Shown here piece by piece: positions 24,102-30,604 of a DNA stretch of 64,000 nucleotides (position 1 is its first letter; each line of letters starts with the position of its first letter). Below the pieces are notes generated by a model that made no database searches, had not been told where the DNA came from, and saw only the letters and a program-made list of their open reading frames with translations. Origin of the DNA: Synergistaceae bacterium UBA6101 (GTDB lineage: Bacteria; Synergistota; Synergistia; Synergistales; Synergistaceae); NCBI GenBank assembly GCA_002428495.1, contig DIWR01000018.1, forward strand, positions 1 to 64,000. Reading direction: 5' to 3'. A program made the translations under genes and the position numbers.

Positions 24102-25721
24102 ATGGAAAATACTGAGTGCATAATTACCTTTCAACCGCATGGAGTGAGGATTGAAGCAGATATGGGAGAATTCTTATCTGACGCAGCTTCCCGTGCCGGT
24201 GTGAAAATAGACCGTCACTGCGGCGGTGTCGGTGTGTGTGGTAAATGTCGTGTAAGTGTTCTGAAAGGCGGTAAATTTCTCAAACCTTTGACAGATACTG
24301 AAAGAAAAGTTCTTTCTGATGCTGATATCGCCAATGGCATACGCCTTGCCTGCTGCGCAGCTGTTATCGGCAGCGGAGAAGTCTATGTACTGGACGGGGT
24401 CGAAATGTCTGGAAATCAGATACTTGATAGCATTTCAGGTAAATTAATCACAAACTGGGCGCCGGATTGTGAAGGATATGGTGTGGCTGTGGATATAGGA
24501 ACCACTACGGTCGTATGCTATCTTCTTGACCTTGATGGTCATAAAGAGGTGGACCGTTTTTCTTTTCTTAATCCGCAGGTATCTTTCGGCGATGATGTCA
24601 TATCCAGAATAGCATTCTCAAACACTGTTCCTGATGGGCTTCAGCGGCTGCAAAAAATTTTAACAGATGAAATGGACAGTGCCTTAAGCGTACTTGCCGA
24701 GCGGAACGGAATAAAAAAGGACCAGATAAGGGAAGTCACCGCAGCCGGCAACACCGTTATGGAGCATCTTTTTTTAGGTGTCTCGCCGGAGAGCATCGGG
24801 CACAGTCCCTATATGCCTGGGTTTTTAACGCATTCGCCTGTTCCTGCGAAGGAACTGGGACTTAATATACATCAAGCTGCTGTCGTTAAATTGCTTCCGA
24901 ACGTGGCCGGCTATGTAGGAGGTGATATTGTAGCGGGGGTCGCGGCCCTTGATATGGACAAGGACCCAAGGATAAGGCTCATGGTCGATATCGGCACTAA
25001 CAATGAGATAGTTATCGGAAACAGCGAGGCTCTGTTCTGTTGTGCCACTGCGGCCGGCCCTGCCTTTGAAGGAGCCCGAATACAGTATGGCATGAGGGCA
25101 AGCACCGGCGCCATAGAAAAAGTCACGCTTACAGAGTCTGGGCTTATATGTCAGACAATAGACAACACTGCACCGAAAGGACTTTGCGGGTCCGGCCTCG
25201 TTGATGCCGTTGCCTTGCTTCTTGAAACAGAAATGATGAACAAAAACGGCAGGCTTCAATCTCCTGAGAAGTGCCGCGACGAACGTTTCAGAGAACGTAT
25301 GGACAGGGATAGAAAAGGAATAATCCGTCTTCTGCTGACAGATGCGCGAGACCCGGTTTACCTGACGCAAAAGGACATCAGGGAGGTTCAGCTCGCGGTG
25401 GGAGCCGTAAAAGTCGGGATAGAGGTAATGGTTGAGCGTATGGGTATTACTTTGGATGATATTTACGAAGTTTTGCTGGCTGGTGCCTTTGGAAATAATA
25501 TCGATATAGGCAGTGCGATTACTGTTGGATTGCTGCCCCGCGTATCACACGGCAAAATCCGAAGTGTATATAATTCTTCAGGTTTAGGAGCCTCTCTCTC
25601 ACTGGCGTCATCGGAATTTTACGAAGGGACCAAGACGACAGCGGAAAAGATGTCTTACGTAGAACTTTCATCCCTGGCTGATTTTCAGAAACGTTTTATC
25701 CGTGCCATGATATTTTCTTAA
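24102..25721 (+). CDS. RACo-type ATP-dependent reductive activator of corrinoid proteins (2Fe-2S + ASKHA)
   Basis: This protein reduces inactive Co(II) corrinoid proteins to Co(I) using an electron from its 2Fe-2S cluster and ATP hydrolysis. Residues 1-90 form a plant-type ferredoxin domain with C40-x5-C46-x2-C49 and C84 or C85. The rest is an actin-like ASKHA domain with VAVDIGTTTVVCYLLDL and MVDIGTNNEIVIGN phosphate loops and the DUF4445-type LAGAFGNNIDIGSA end. Length 539 is close to RACo and O-demethylase activators. The ATG at 24102 has GAGAGGG before it; an upstream ATG at 24042 overlaps the previous gene but has no Shine-Dalgarno. The methyltransferase operon at 11-15 kb lacks an activator, so this is its likely partner. 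The stop codon lies inside the target duplication of a MITE-like insertion. Confidence 0.85.
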   Translation: MENTECIITFQPHGVRIEADMGEFLSDAASRAGVKIDRHCGGVGVCGKCRVSVLKGGKFLKPLTDTERKVLSDADIANGIRLACCAAVIGSGEVYVLDGVEMSGNQILDSISGKLITNWAPDCEGYGVAVDIGTTTVVCYLLDLDGHKEVDRFSFLNPQVSFGDDVISRIAFSNTVPDGLQRLQKILTDEMDSALSVLAERNGIKKDQIREVTAAGNTVMEHLFLGVSPESIGHSPYMPGFLTHSPVPAKELGLNIHQAAVVKLLPNVAGYVGGDIVAGVAALDMDKDPRIRLMVDIGTNNEIVIGNSEALFCCATAAGPAFEGARIQYGMRASTGAIEKVTLTESGLICQTIDNTAPKGLCGSGLVDAVALLLETEMMNKNGRLQSPEKCRDERFRERMDRDRKGIIRLLLTDARDPVYLTQKDIREVQLAVGAVKVGIEVMVERMGITLDDIYEVLLAGAFGNNIDIGSAITVGLLPRVSHGKIRSVYNSSGLGASLSLASSEFYEGTKTTAEKMSYVELSSLADFQKRFIRAMIFS

Positions 25722-25874
25722 CTCAACTTTCCCACCGTCTTTCCCGCATGCTTTTGAGCGGGAATCCAGCGACTTCAATATTTTAGAGCCACTGGTTCTC
25801 CGCTAAATAACATACAGAGAAGACGAAAAACAGAGGTTTTGAATCCACTAGTAGCAAGAGGTGGGAAAGTTGAG
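25722..25874. mobile_element. 153-bp MITE-like element with 15-bp inverted repeats and 7-bp target duplication
   Basis: CTCAACTTTCCCACC (25722-25736) is the exact reverse complement of GGTGGGAAAGTTGAG (25860-25874). The 7-bp direct repeat TTCTTAA flanks it on both sides (25715-25721 and 25875-25881). The inside has no gene and carries a small CCCGC/GCGGG hairpin followed by GGGAATCCAG, a motif common in bacterial palindromic repeats. The left duplication contains the TAA stop of the RACo gene. Without the insertion, that gene would end about 18 bases before the next one. No transposase is present in the window, so it would be non-autonomous. Confidence 0.8.
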
Positions 25875-25899
25875 TTCTTAAATAGAAGGAGGAAGGTAA

Positions 25900-26685
25900 A
25901 TGAAGGACATACAGATATTTTTTTCCTCTCTGCACGGAGGCGGATCACAAAATATCACAGCAGTAAAATACGCCCCCATGAATGTCGAGCTATCATCGCT
26001 TATGGAACATTATGTTCTTCTTGGTGAGAAACACATAAAAAACATTGAAAAATTTATGTCATACTGGAATCTGGAGGGGAAAGAGACCCTTTTATCTCCT
26101 AAAGCACGCCTGGTCATGATGCCTAAAAAAGAGGCCGAAAGAAACTTTGGTTATGACATTATGCTGGGCGAAGAATCTGCAGATCATGTTATTATGGCTG
26201 TCTGGACGCTTGGCGGTGATCTTGAGAAGAAGAGCATGGAGCTTATGTCGGCCAACGGGGATCGAATGATGGGATTTTTGCTTGATGTAGCAGGTTCAAT
26301 AGCCCTTTACAATATGCATGACGTTTTAATCGAATGGATCAGGTCAGAGTTAGCCGCGCCGAATAACAAATTCATCACTAAGGAGTTTTATCCGGGGCAG
26401 AACGATGTTATACTGGATATGATGGAAAAGATCGAACTTTTGGGCTGCACGGAGAGAACAATAGAAGTGGCAGCCCACGGATCTCCCATGTTTCACCCCA
26501 TGAAGACACAGTGCTCTTTTGTCGGGATCAGTTCAACTCCCCTGGATGTGTCTTTGTCCGTTCTTCCATGTTCTCCGTGCAGCGATAAAAAATGTTTGTA
26601 CTACCAGCTTGGAGGGTGCCATATGCAAGTTCTGGCGAATTCCGATAAAGCCAAAGGCAATAAAAATGAGCCACAACAAGTGTAA
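25900..26685 (+). CDS. MetH activation-domain-like protein with C-terminal cysteine cluster
   Basis: This 261-residue cytoplasmic protein resembles the vitamin B12-dependent methionine synthase activation domain. The stretch from about 166 to 210 (EFYPGQND, LLGCTERTIEV, HPMKTQCSFVGIS) parallels the SAM-binding end of that domain. The last 50 residues add a cysteine-rich motif (CSPCSDKKCLYY then GGCHM) that could bind a metal cluster. The ATG at 25900 has a strong AGGAGG. Stand-alone forms are often found next to corrinoid methyltransferase or RACo genes, where they may help reactivate the corrinoid. It overlaps the CobW-like gene by 20 bases. Function is inferred. Confidence 0.65.
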   Translation: MKDIQIFFSSLHGGGSQNITAVKYAPMNVELSSLMEHYVLLGEKHIKNIEKFMSYWNLEGKETLLSPKARLVMMPKKEAERNFGYDIMLGEESADHVIMAVWTLGGDLEKKSMELMSANGDRMMGFLLDVAGSIALYNMHDVLIEWIRSELAAPNNKFITKEFYPGQNDVILDMMEKIELLGCTERTIEVAAHGSPMFHPMKTQCSFVGISSTPLDVSLSVLPCSPCSDKKCLYYQLGGCHMQVLANSDKAKGNKNEPQQV

Positions 26686-27655
26686 AATATTTTTACTTTC
26701 TGGATTTCTGGGTAGCGGCAAAACTACGCTTCTAAAGCATCTTGTAAGCACTGTTCCCGATGCTGAAAAAATAGCTGTATTGATGAACGAATTTGGCAAG
26801 GCCGGGGTAGACGGAGATGTCATACGGAAAAACGGCCTTGAAATCATAGAGGTCAGCAGGGGCTCCATCTTTTGTGCCTGTGCCAAAGGAGACTTTCTCA
26901 GGGCCCTATATACAATATTCCGCGACCACAAACCGACGGTGCTTCTCATAGAAGCAAGCGGAGTAGCGGATACAACCGATATGGAACGTGATCTTGGATA
27001 CGGGATGCTGCATGATTATTATCAGATGGAAGGAAATATTTGTGTAGTTGACGCGCAGCATTTTGAAGAATGGCTTGATCTCTTCAACGCAGTAATAAAA
27101 CAGGTCCAAGCCGCATCTCACATCGTCATAAACAAAACAGACCTTGTCTCAGCGGCAGAACTGAAAAATCTGGATGCACACATAAGCGGAATAAATCCGG
27201 ACGCAAAAATAAGACACGCGGAATACGGCAACATATCATGGAAACTATTTATGTCAAAAGATGTGACGGCGGAAAAAGCTCCTGTGCTTCCAATGTCCGA
27301 GGAATGGGAGAAATATATAGAACAGGCACTCAGCGACAACACAGCACACCTTACTCCTCCAGACAAATTATCCTCGTTGAGTATATTTTGGGAGGGAAAC
27401 CCCGAGGTATTCAAAAAATTACTGAATGAACTGCCGGAGGACATCATACGTTCAAAAGGATATTTCAAAGACACAGATCATAAATGGAAAGTATTTGACA
27501 TAGTCGGTAATGCAGCTCCGGAATATTCTGAACCTGAGGCTGATTTTGCTCAAAAACGCAACCTTGCAATCTTCATCCGCACGAAGAAGGCAAGGCGCGA
27601 AATACCGGCACTTTTTCAGGATCACGGGCTTAAGTTGCTGGAAGTCAGGTTCTGA
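26666..27655 (+). CDS. CobW/G3E-family P-loop GTPase, variant metal motif
   Basis: This is a 329-residue GTPase of the COG0523 metallochaperone family. P-loop SGFLGSGKTT is at residues 12-21, a switch-like VLMNEFGKAGVDG follows, the guanine-specificity motif is VINKTDL, and a CobW C-terminal domain ends the protein. The family metal motif CxCC is altered here to FCACAKGDF. The start at 26666 lies inside the end of the previous gene, so the pair is coupled; a longer frame from 26519 is not supported. Because its partners are RACo and a B12-activation-like protein, a role in metal or corrinoid handling is plausible. Confidence 0.8.
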   Translation: MSHNKCKIFLLSGFLGSGKTTLLKHLVSTVPDAEKIAVLMNEFGKAGVDGDVIRKNGLEIIEVSRGSIFCACAKGDFLRALYTIFRDHKPTVLLIEASGVADTTDMERDLGYGMLHDYYQMEGNICVVDAQHFEEWLDLFNAVIKQVQAASHIVINKTDLVSAAELKNLDAHISGINPDAKIRHAEYGNISWKLFMSKDVTAEKAPVLPMSEEWEKYIEQALSDNTAHLTPPDKLSSLSIFWEGNPEVFKKLLNELPEDIIRSKGYFKDTDHKWKVFDIVGNAAPEYSEPEADFAQKRNLAIFIRTKKARREIPALFQDHGLKLLEVRF

Positions 27656-27682
27656 TGCTCTGAAGAGAGTGAGATTATAAAC

Positions 27683-27826
27683 ATGGTGGCCGAGAATAAC
27701 GAAGATCAGAGCTTTTGCTCCATATCGGAGAAATGCATTGAATTTTATATGTCGCAGGAAGACGCAACGATAGAGTACAATCAAGTTCGCAATTTTAGGC
27801 AAGTAAAAACATGGCAAAGCCATTAG
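27683..27826 (+). CDS. Possible 47-residue small protein, unknown
   Basis: ATG at 27683 opens a frame of 47 codons (starts MVAENNEDQSFCSISEK, ends VKTWQSH) and stops at TAG 27824-27826. It is acidic to neutral, has two cysteines and no membrane segment. The Shine-Dalgarno is poor (GAGAGTGAG). It may be chance. Confidence 0.2.
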   Translation: MVAENNEDQSFCSISEKCIEFYMSQEDATIEYNQVRNFRQVKTWQSH

Positions 27827-27964
27827 GGCTTCTTTAAACTAAATATGATCCTATACACTTACAAAGGGAATCCCAACGACTTTGAAAAAGAATAACATAG
27901 GACTTGAAGAATTACTACTACAGTGCATGTACGGTTGACAGCCACACATTTTGTAACTGACCGC

Positions 27965-27993
27965 TTGTATCGAATTCAATAGTACGATACAAT
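27965..27993 (+). promoter_or_regulatory. Sigma70-like promoter for rpsU-yqeY
   Basis: TTGTAT (27965-27970) and TACAAT (27988-27993) have a 17-base spacer, about 72 bases before the rpsU start. Confidence 0.65.
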
Positions 27994-28065
27994 AACATAG
28001 TGTTTATCCCCCACTGCACATGTGTGTTTATGTTTTGTGAGTGGCCGAGAAAGGGGGGAATGTAG

Positions 28066-28254
28066 GTGACCACCGTAACCAGACGAGATAACGAGTCGAT
28101 AGAGGATGCGCTGAAACGTTTTAAGCGTGAACTCCGGAAGGTGGGCGTGCTTCGTGAAGCAAAGAAGCATGAGCATTACGAAAAACCCAGCGAGATCAAA
28201 AAACGTAAGAAGGCTGAAATGGCCCGAAACAAAGGCAGGAAGGCTGATTATTAG
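28066..28254 (+). CDS. rpsU: 30S ribosomal protein S21
   Basis: This is a small basic protein of 62 residues with the S21 pattern (VTRRDNESIEDALKRFKREL, then KKRKKAEMARNKGRK). S21 sits at the mRNA exit platform of the 30S subunit. It has a GTG start with a G-rich Shine-Dalgarno (GGGGGG near 28052). The yqeY-like gene follows after 2 bases, the usual bacterial arrangement. Confidence 0.95.
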   Translation: MTTVTRRDNESIEDALKRFKRELRKVGVLREAKKHEHYEKPSEIKKRKKAEMARNKGRKADY

Positions 28255-28256
28255 TT

Positions 28257-28718
28257 ATGTCCGACCTTGAAATGAAGATCCAGAAAGATCTGGTCGATGC
28301 AATGAAAAAGAGGGATGAAATAAGTCTCTCAGTCCTCAGGATGCTGAAATCTGCTATACAGATGGCTCAGATCGAAAAAGGCAAGGATATTCCACTTACT
28401 GATGATGAAGTCCTTGTTATCGTTCGGAGGCTTATCAAGCAGCGGAACGAAGCAGCAGAAATGTACAGGTCAGGCGGTGCACATGACAGGGCTGAAACTG
28501 AGCTTGAGGAAGTCAAGGTGCTTGATTCTTATCAGCCCGAACAGCTTTCTGACGAAGAGATCGTAAAAATTGTAGCTGAGATCTCAGCACAGGTCGGAGC
28601 ATCAGGTCCCAAAGATATGGGTAAAGTCATGGGCAAAGCTGTAGCTGCTGTTAAAGGCCGCGCAGAAGGCGGAAGAATAAAAGAACTGGTCCTGAAATAC
28701 CTTTCTTCAAAGTCATAA
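28257..28718 (+). CDS. yqeY: GatB/YqeY domain protein
   Basis: This is a 153-residue YqeY protein with the helical domain also found at the C-terminus of GatB. Motifs are LSVLRMLKSAIQMAQIEK near residue 23 and the C-terminal GPKDMGKVMGKAVAAVKGRAEGG. It is thought to help tRNA-dependent amidotransfer or tRNA binding, but its exact role is unsettled. It forms a two-gene unit with rpsU and ends at a clear terminator. Confidence 0.9.
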   Translation: MSDLEMKIQKDLVDAMKKRDEISLSVLRMLKSAIQMAQIEKGKDIPLTDDEVLVIVRRLIKQRNEAAEMYRSGGAHDRAETELEEVKVLDSYQPEQLSDEEIVKIVAEISAQVGASGPKDMGKVMGKAVAAVKGRAEGGRIKELVLKYLSSKS

Positions 28719-28734
28719 ACCAGACGAACAAATA

Positions 28735-28765
28735 AAAATGCCGGACGCAGGTTCGGCATTTTTTG
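28735..28765 (+). terminator. Rho-independent terminator after yqeY
   Basis: AAAATGCCGGAC (28735-28746) pairs with GTTCGGCATTTT (28751-28762), with one G-U pair and a GCAG loop. The T-tract runs through 28764. Confidence 0.88.
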
Positions 28766-28846
28766 CGTTTTAGGAAGATAATAAGAGTACGAGTTGTAAT
28801 TTTTAAATCTTTTGAGCCTTTGAACGTACTGAAAGGAGTGGAACCA

Positions 28847-29929
28847 ATGAAAACTTATCCGATACCTTTGGTCCCCGGCCCGGTCTCTGTGCCGGCCAAA
28901 TTCAGAGAAGCCTATATGACAGATTTTGGGAGTTCCGATCTGGAAAAGGATTTTTATGATCTGCTCAAAGAGAATCAGGGATTACTGAAAAAAATATTGA
29001 AAACGGAAAACAGCGTTACCATCCAGTCTGGAGAAGCAATGCTGGTGCTTTGGGGTGCACTCAAAAGCACAGTTAAACCCAAAGACAGGGTACTGACCCT
29101 GTCTAACGGACTTTTTGGCCACGGCCTGGGAGAGATGGCAGGATCCTTGGGTGCTGAAGTAAGATATATCGAGGCTGAGGACGGCAGTTTTATTGACGAA
29201 AGTATCCTTAAGTGCGAACTGGCTTCTTTCAGGCCCGATGTCGTGACAGCTGTCCACTGCGAAACTCCGAGCGGGCTGCTCAACCCCATAGGGGAAATAG
29301 CTCCGATGATAAAGGAGAGCGGAGCACTTTTCTGTGTAGATTTTGTAGCAAGCGCCGGCGGAGCAGATGTGAGAGTCGATGAATGGGGCATAGACCTTGG
29401 ACTTCTTGGCAGCCAGAAGTGCCTTTCACTGCTGCCGGACCTCTCTGTGCTGACCATGAGTGAAAAGGCCTGGAAAGCAGCTGAAAAGGTAAATTACGCC
29501 GGGTATGACGCAGTGCTCCCATGGAGGAACGCGGAAGAAAAAATGGAAATGCCCTGCACTCACAACTGGCACGCTAACGCGGCGATGAACCTTTCCCTAA
29601 GATCACTTCTTGAAGAAGGACTCGAAAATTCCTTCAGAAGGCATAGGGAGGTCGCAGAATACTGCCGTTCGAGGATCATAGCAATGGGCCTTGAACTGTA
29701 CGCAAAAGACATCAAACTTGCTTCACCTACAGTGACCGCCGTCAAAATACCTTCCGGGTGGACCTGGGGGCAGCTTGACGGATCACTAAGAGAGCATGGG
29801 ATGGGTGCAGGGGGAAGCTACGGTCTCCTTGCAGGGAAAGTCTTCAGAATAGGGCACATGGGATCACAGGCGAACATGGAGCTTGTGAAAAAGGGCATGG
29901 ATGTCCTTGAAAAAGTGTTGGGCAAATAA
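28847..29929 (+). CDS. Class V PLP aminotransferase (serine-pyruvate / alanine-glyoxylate type)
   Basis: This is a 360-residue fold-type I PLP enzyme. It starts MKTYPIPLVPGPVSVP, has the cofactor-contacting SGEAMLVLWGAL and FCVDFVASAGG segments, and the Schiff-base lysine in LLGSQKCLSLLP. Members transfer amino groups between serine, alanine, pyruvate, glyoxylate or related amines. The ATG at 28847 is chosen for AAGGAG about 9 bases upstream; an upstream in-frame extension reads into the previous terminator. It stands alone between two terminators, so context gives no substrate. Confidence 0.85.
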   Translation: MKTYPIPLVPGPVSVPAKFREAYMTDFGSSDLEKDFYDLLKENQGLLKKILKTENSVTIQSGEAMLVLWGALKSTVKPKDRVLTLSNGLFGHGLGEMAGSLGAEVRYIEAEDGSFIDESILKCELASFRPDVVTAVHCETPSGLLNPIGEIAPMIKESGALFCVDFVASAGGADVRVDEWGIDLGLLGSQKCLSLLPDLSVLTMSEKAWKAAEKVNYAGYDAVLPWRNAEEKMEMPCTHNWHANAAMNLSLRSLLEEGLENSFRRHREVAEYCRSRIIAMGLELYAKDIKLASPTVTAVKIPSGWTWGQLDGSLREHGMGAGGSYGLLAGKVFRIGHMGSQANMELVKKGMDVLEKVLGK

Positions 29930-29952
29930 TTTTGTACCTGCCATACTTTCTT

Positions 29953-29995
29953 CAGAGTTAAAAACGGGCTTGAGGCAGGCCCGTTTTTAACTCTG
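29953..29995. terminator. Strong terminator after the aminotransferase gene
   Basis: CAGAGTTAAAAACGGGC (29953-29969) pairs perfectly over 17 bp with GCCCGTTTTTAACTCTG (29979-29995). The A and T tracts lie inside the stem, so it can work in both directions. Confidence 0.85.
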
Positions 29996-30057
29996 AAGTC
30001 AACTATTTAGTATTCCAAGTATTTCTTAATGCCAATAATATATTTTTCTATTTTGCA

Positions 30058-30086
30058 TTTTCAATCCCCATATATAGTGTTATACT
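30058..30086 (+). promoter_or_regulatory. Promoter of nrdR-nrdD-nrdG
   Basis: TTTTCA (30058-30063) and TATACT (30081-30086) have a 17-base spacer. One NrdR-like box lies in the spacer and another just downstream of the -10, as expected for NrdR repression. Confidence 0.6.
30065..30080. promoter_or_regulatory. NrdR box 1 (candidate)
   Basis: TCCCCATATATAGTGT agrees with the 16-bp NrdR-box consensus (ACACWATATATWGTGT type) at most positions. It lies between the -35 and -10 of the nrd promoter. A second box follows at a 29-base offset, close to the usual paired spacing. Confidence 0.6.
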
Positions 30087-30093
30087 TAAAAAA

Positions 30094-30109
30094 CCGTTAC
30101 ATATAGTGT
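30094..30109. promoter_or_regulatory. NrdR box 2 (candidate)
   Basis: CCGTTACATATAGTGT shares the ATATAGTGT half with box 1 and lies just upstream of the nrdR Shine-Dalgarno, so the operon is probably autoregulated by NrdR. Confidence 0.55.
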
Positions 30110-30124
30110 CAGGAGGGATGATTA

Positions 30125-30604
30125 ATGCGCTGTCCGGTCTGCGGTGCGCTTGAGACAAGAGTAATAGAAACGAGGAGTGCTGATGAAGGCAGAGTTAACC
30201 GGAGAAGGCGCGAATGCCCTGAATGCCAGAACCGCTTTACTACTTACGAGAGGCTCGAGGAGAAGAATTATCTTTGGGTCGTTAAGAAAGACGGAAGCAG
30301 GGAGGCTTTTGACAGAGGAAAGCTGATGAAAGGGCTCCAAAGGGCTTGTGAAAAACTGGCAGTTCCTCTTGAAAGCATAGAAGAGGCAGTAGCAAACGTT
30401 GAGGCAAAAGTACGCGGCGGAGGACAGGGAGAAGTCCCGACTTCCATTATTGGTGAATACGCTGCGGAAGAACTCAGGAAGATAGACAAAGTCGCATACG
30501 TCAGGTTTGCGTCAGTGTACAGAGAATTTACGGATATCTCCAGCTTTACCCATGAAATAGCAAAACTACTGGAGGACAAGGAGGCACATCGTAATGGCAA
30601 ATGA
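30125..30604 (+). CDS. nrdR: Transcriptional repressor NrdR
   Basis: NrdR represses ribonucleotide reductase genes according to dATP/ATP levels. A zinc ribbon (C3-x2-C6 and C31-x2-C34, MRCPVCGA and CPECQNRF) is followed by an ATP-cone from about residue 49 to 139. Length 159 is normal. The ATG at 30125 has GGAGGG before it. The gene overlaps nrdD by 11 bases and is preceded by two NrdR-like boxes, giving a self-regulated nrdR-nrdD-nrdG unit. Confidence 0.95.
   Translation: MRCPVCGALETRVIETRSADEGRVNRRRRECPECQNRFTTYERLEEKNYLWVVKKDGSREAFDRGKLMKGLQRACEKLAVPLESIEEAVANVEAKVRGGGQGEVPTSIIGEYAAEELRKIDKVAYVRFASVYREFTDISSFTHEIAKLLEDKEAHRNGK

Larger units (their letters stand above)
27656..28065. other. 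Mostly non-coding 410-bp stretch between the cobW-like gene and rpsU
   Basis: It holds one weak small reading frame (27683-27826), a segment near 27868-27890 (GGGAATCCCAACGACTTTGA) that resembles the inside of the MITE-like element, and a good promoter at 27965-27993 for rpsU. No RNA gene was recognised. Confidence 0.5.

Noticed and set aside
25839..26027. 62-codon plus-strand frame across the MITE end
   Set aside because: It starts inside the mobile element and reads out of frame through the MetH-activation-like gene.
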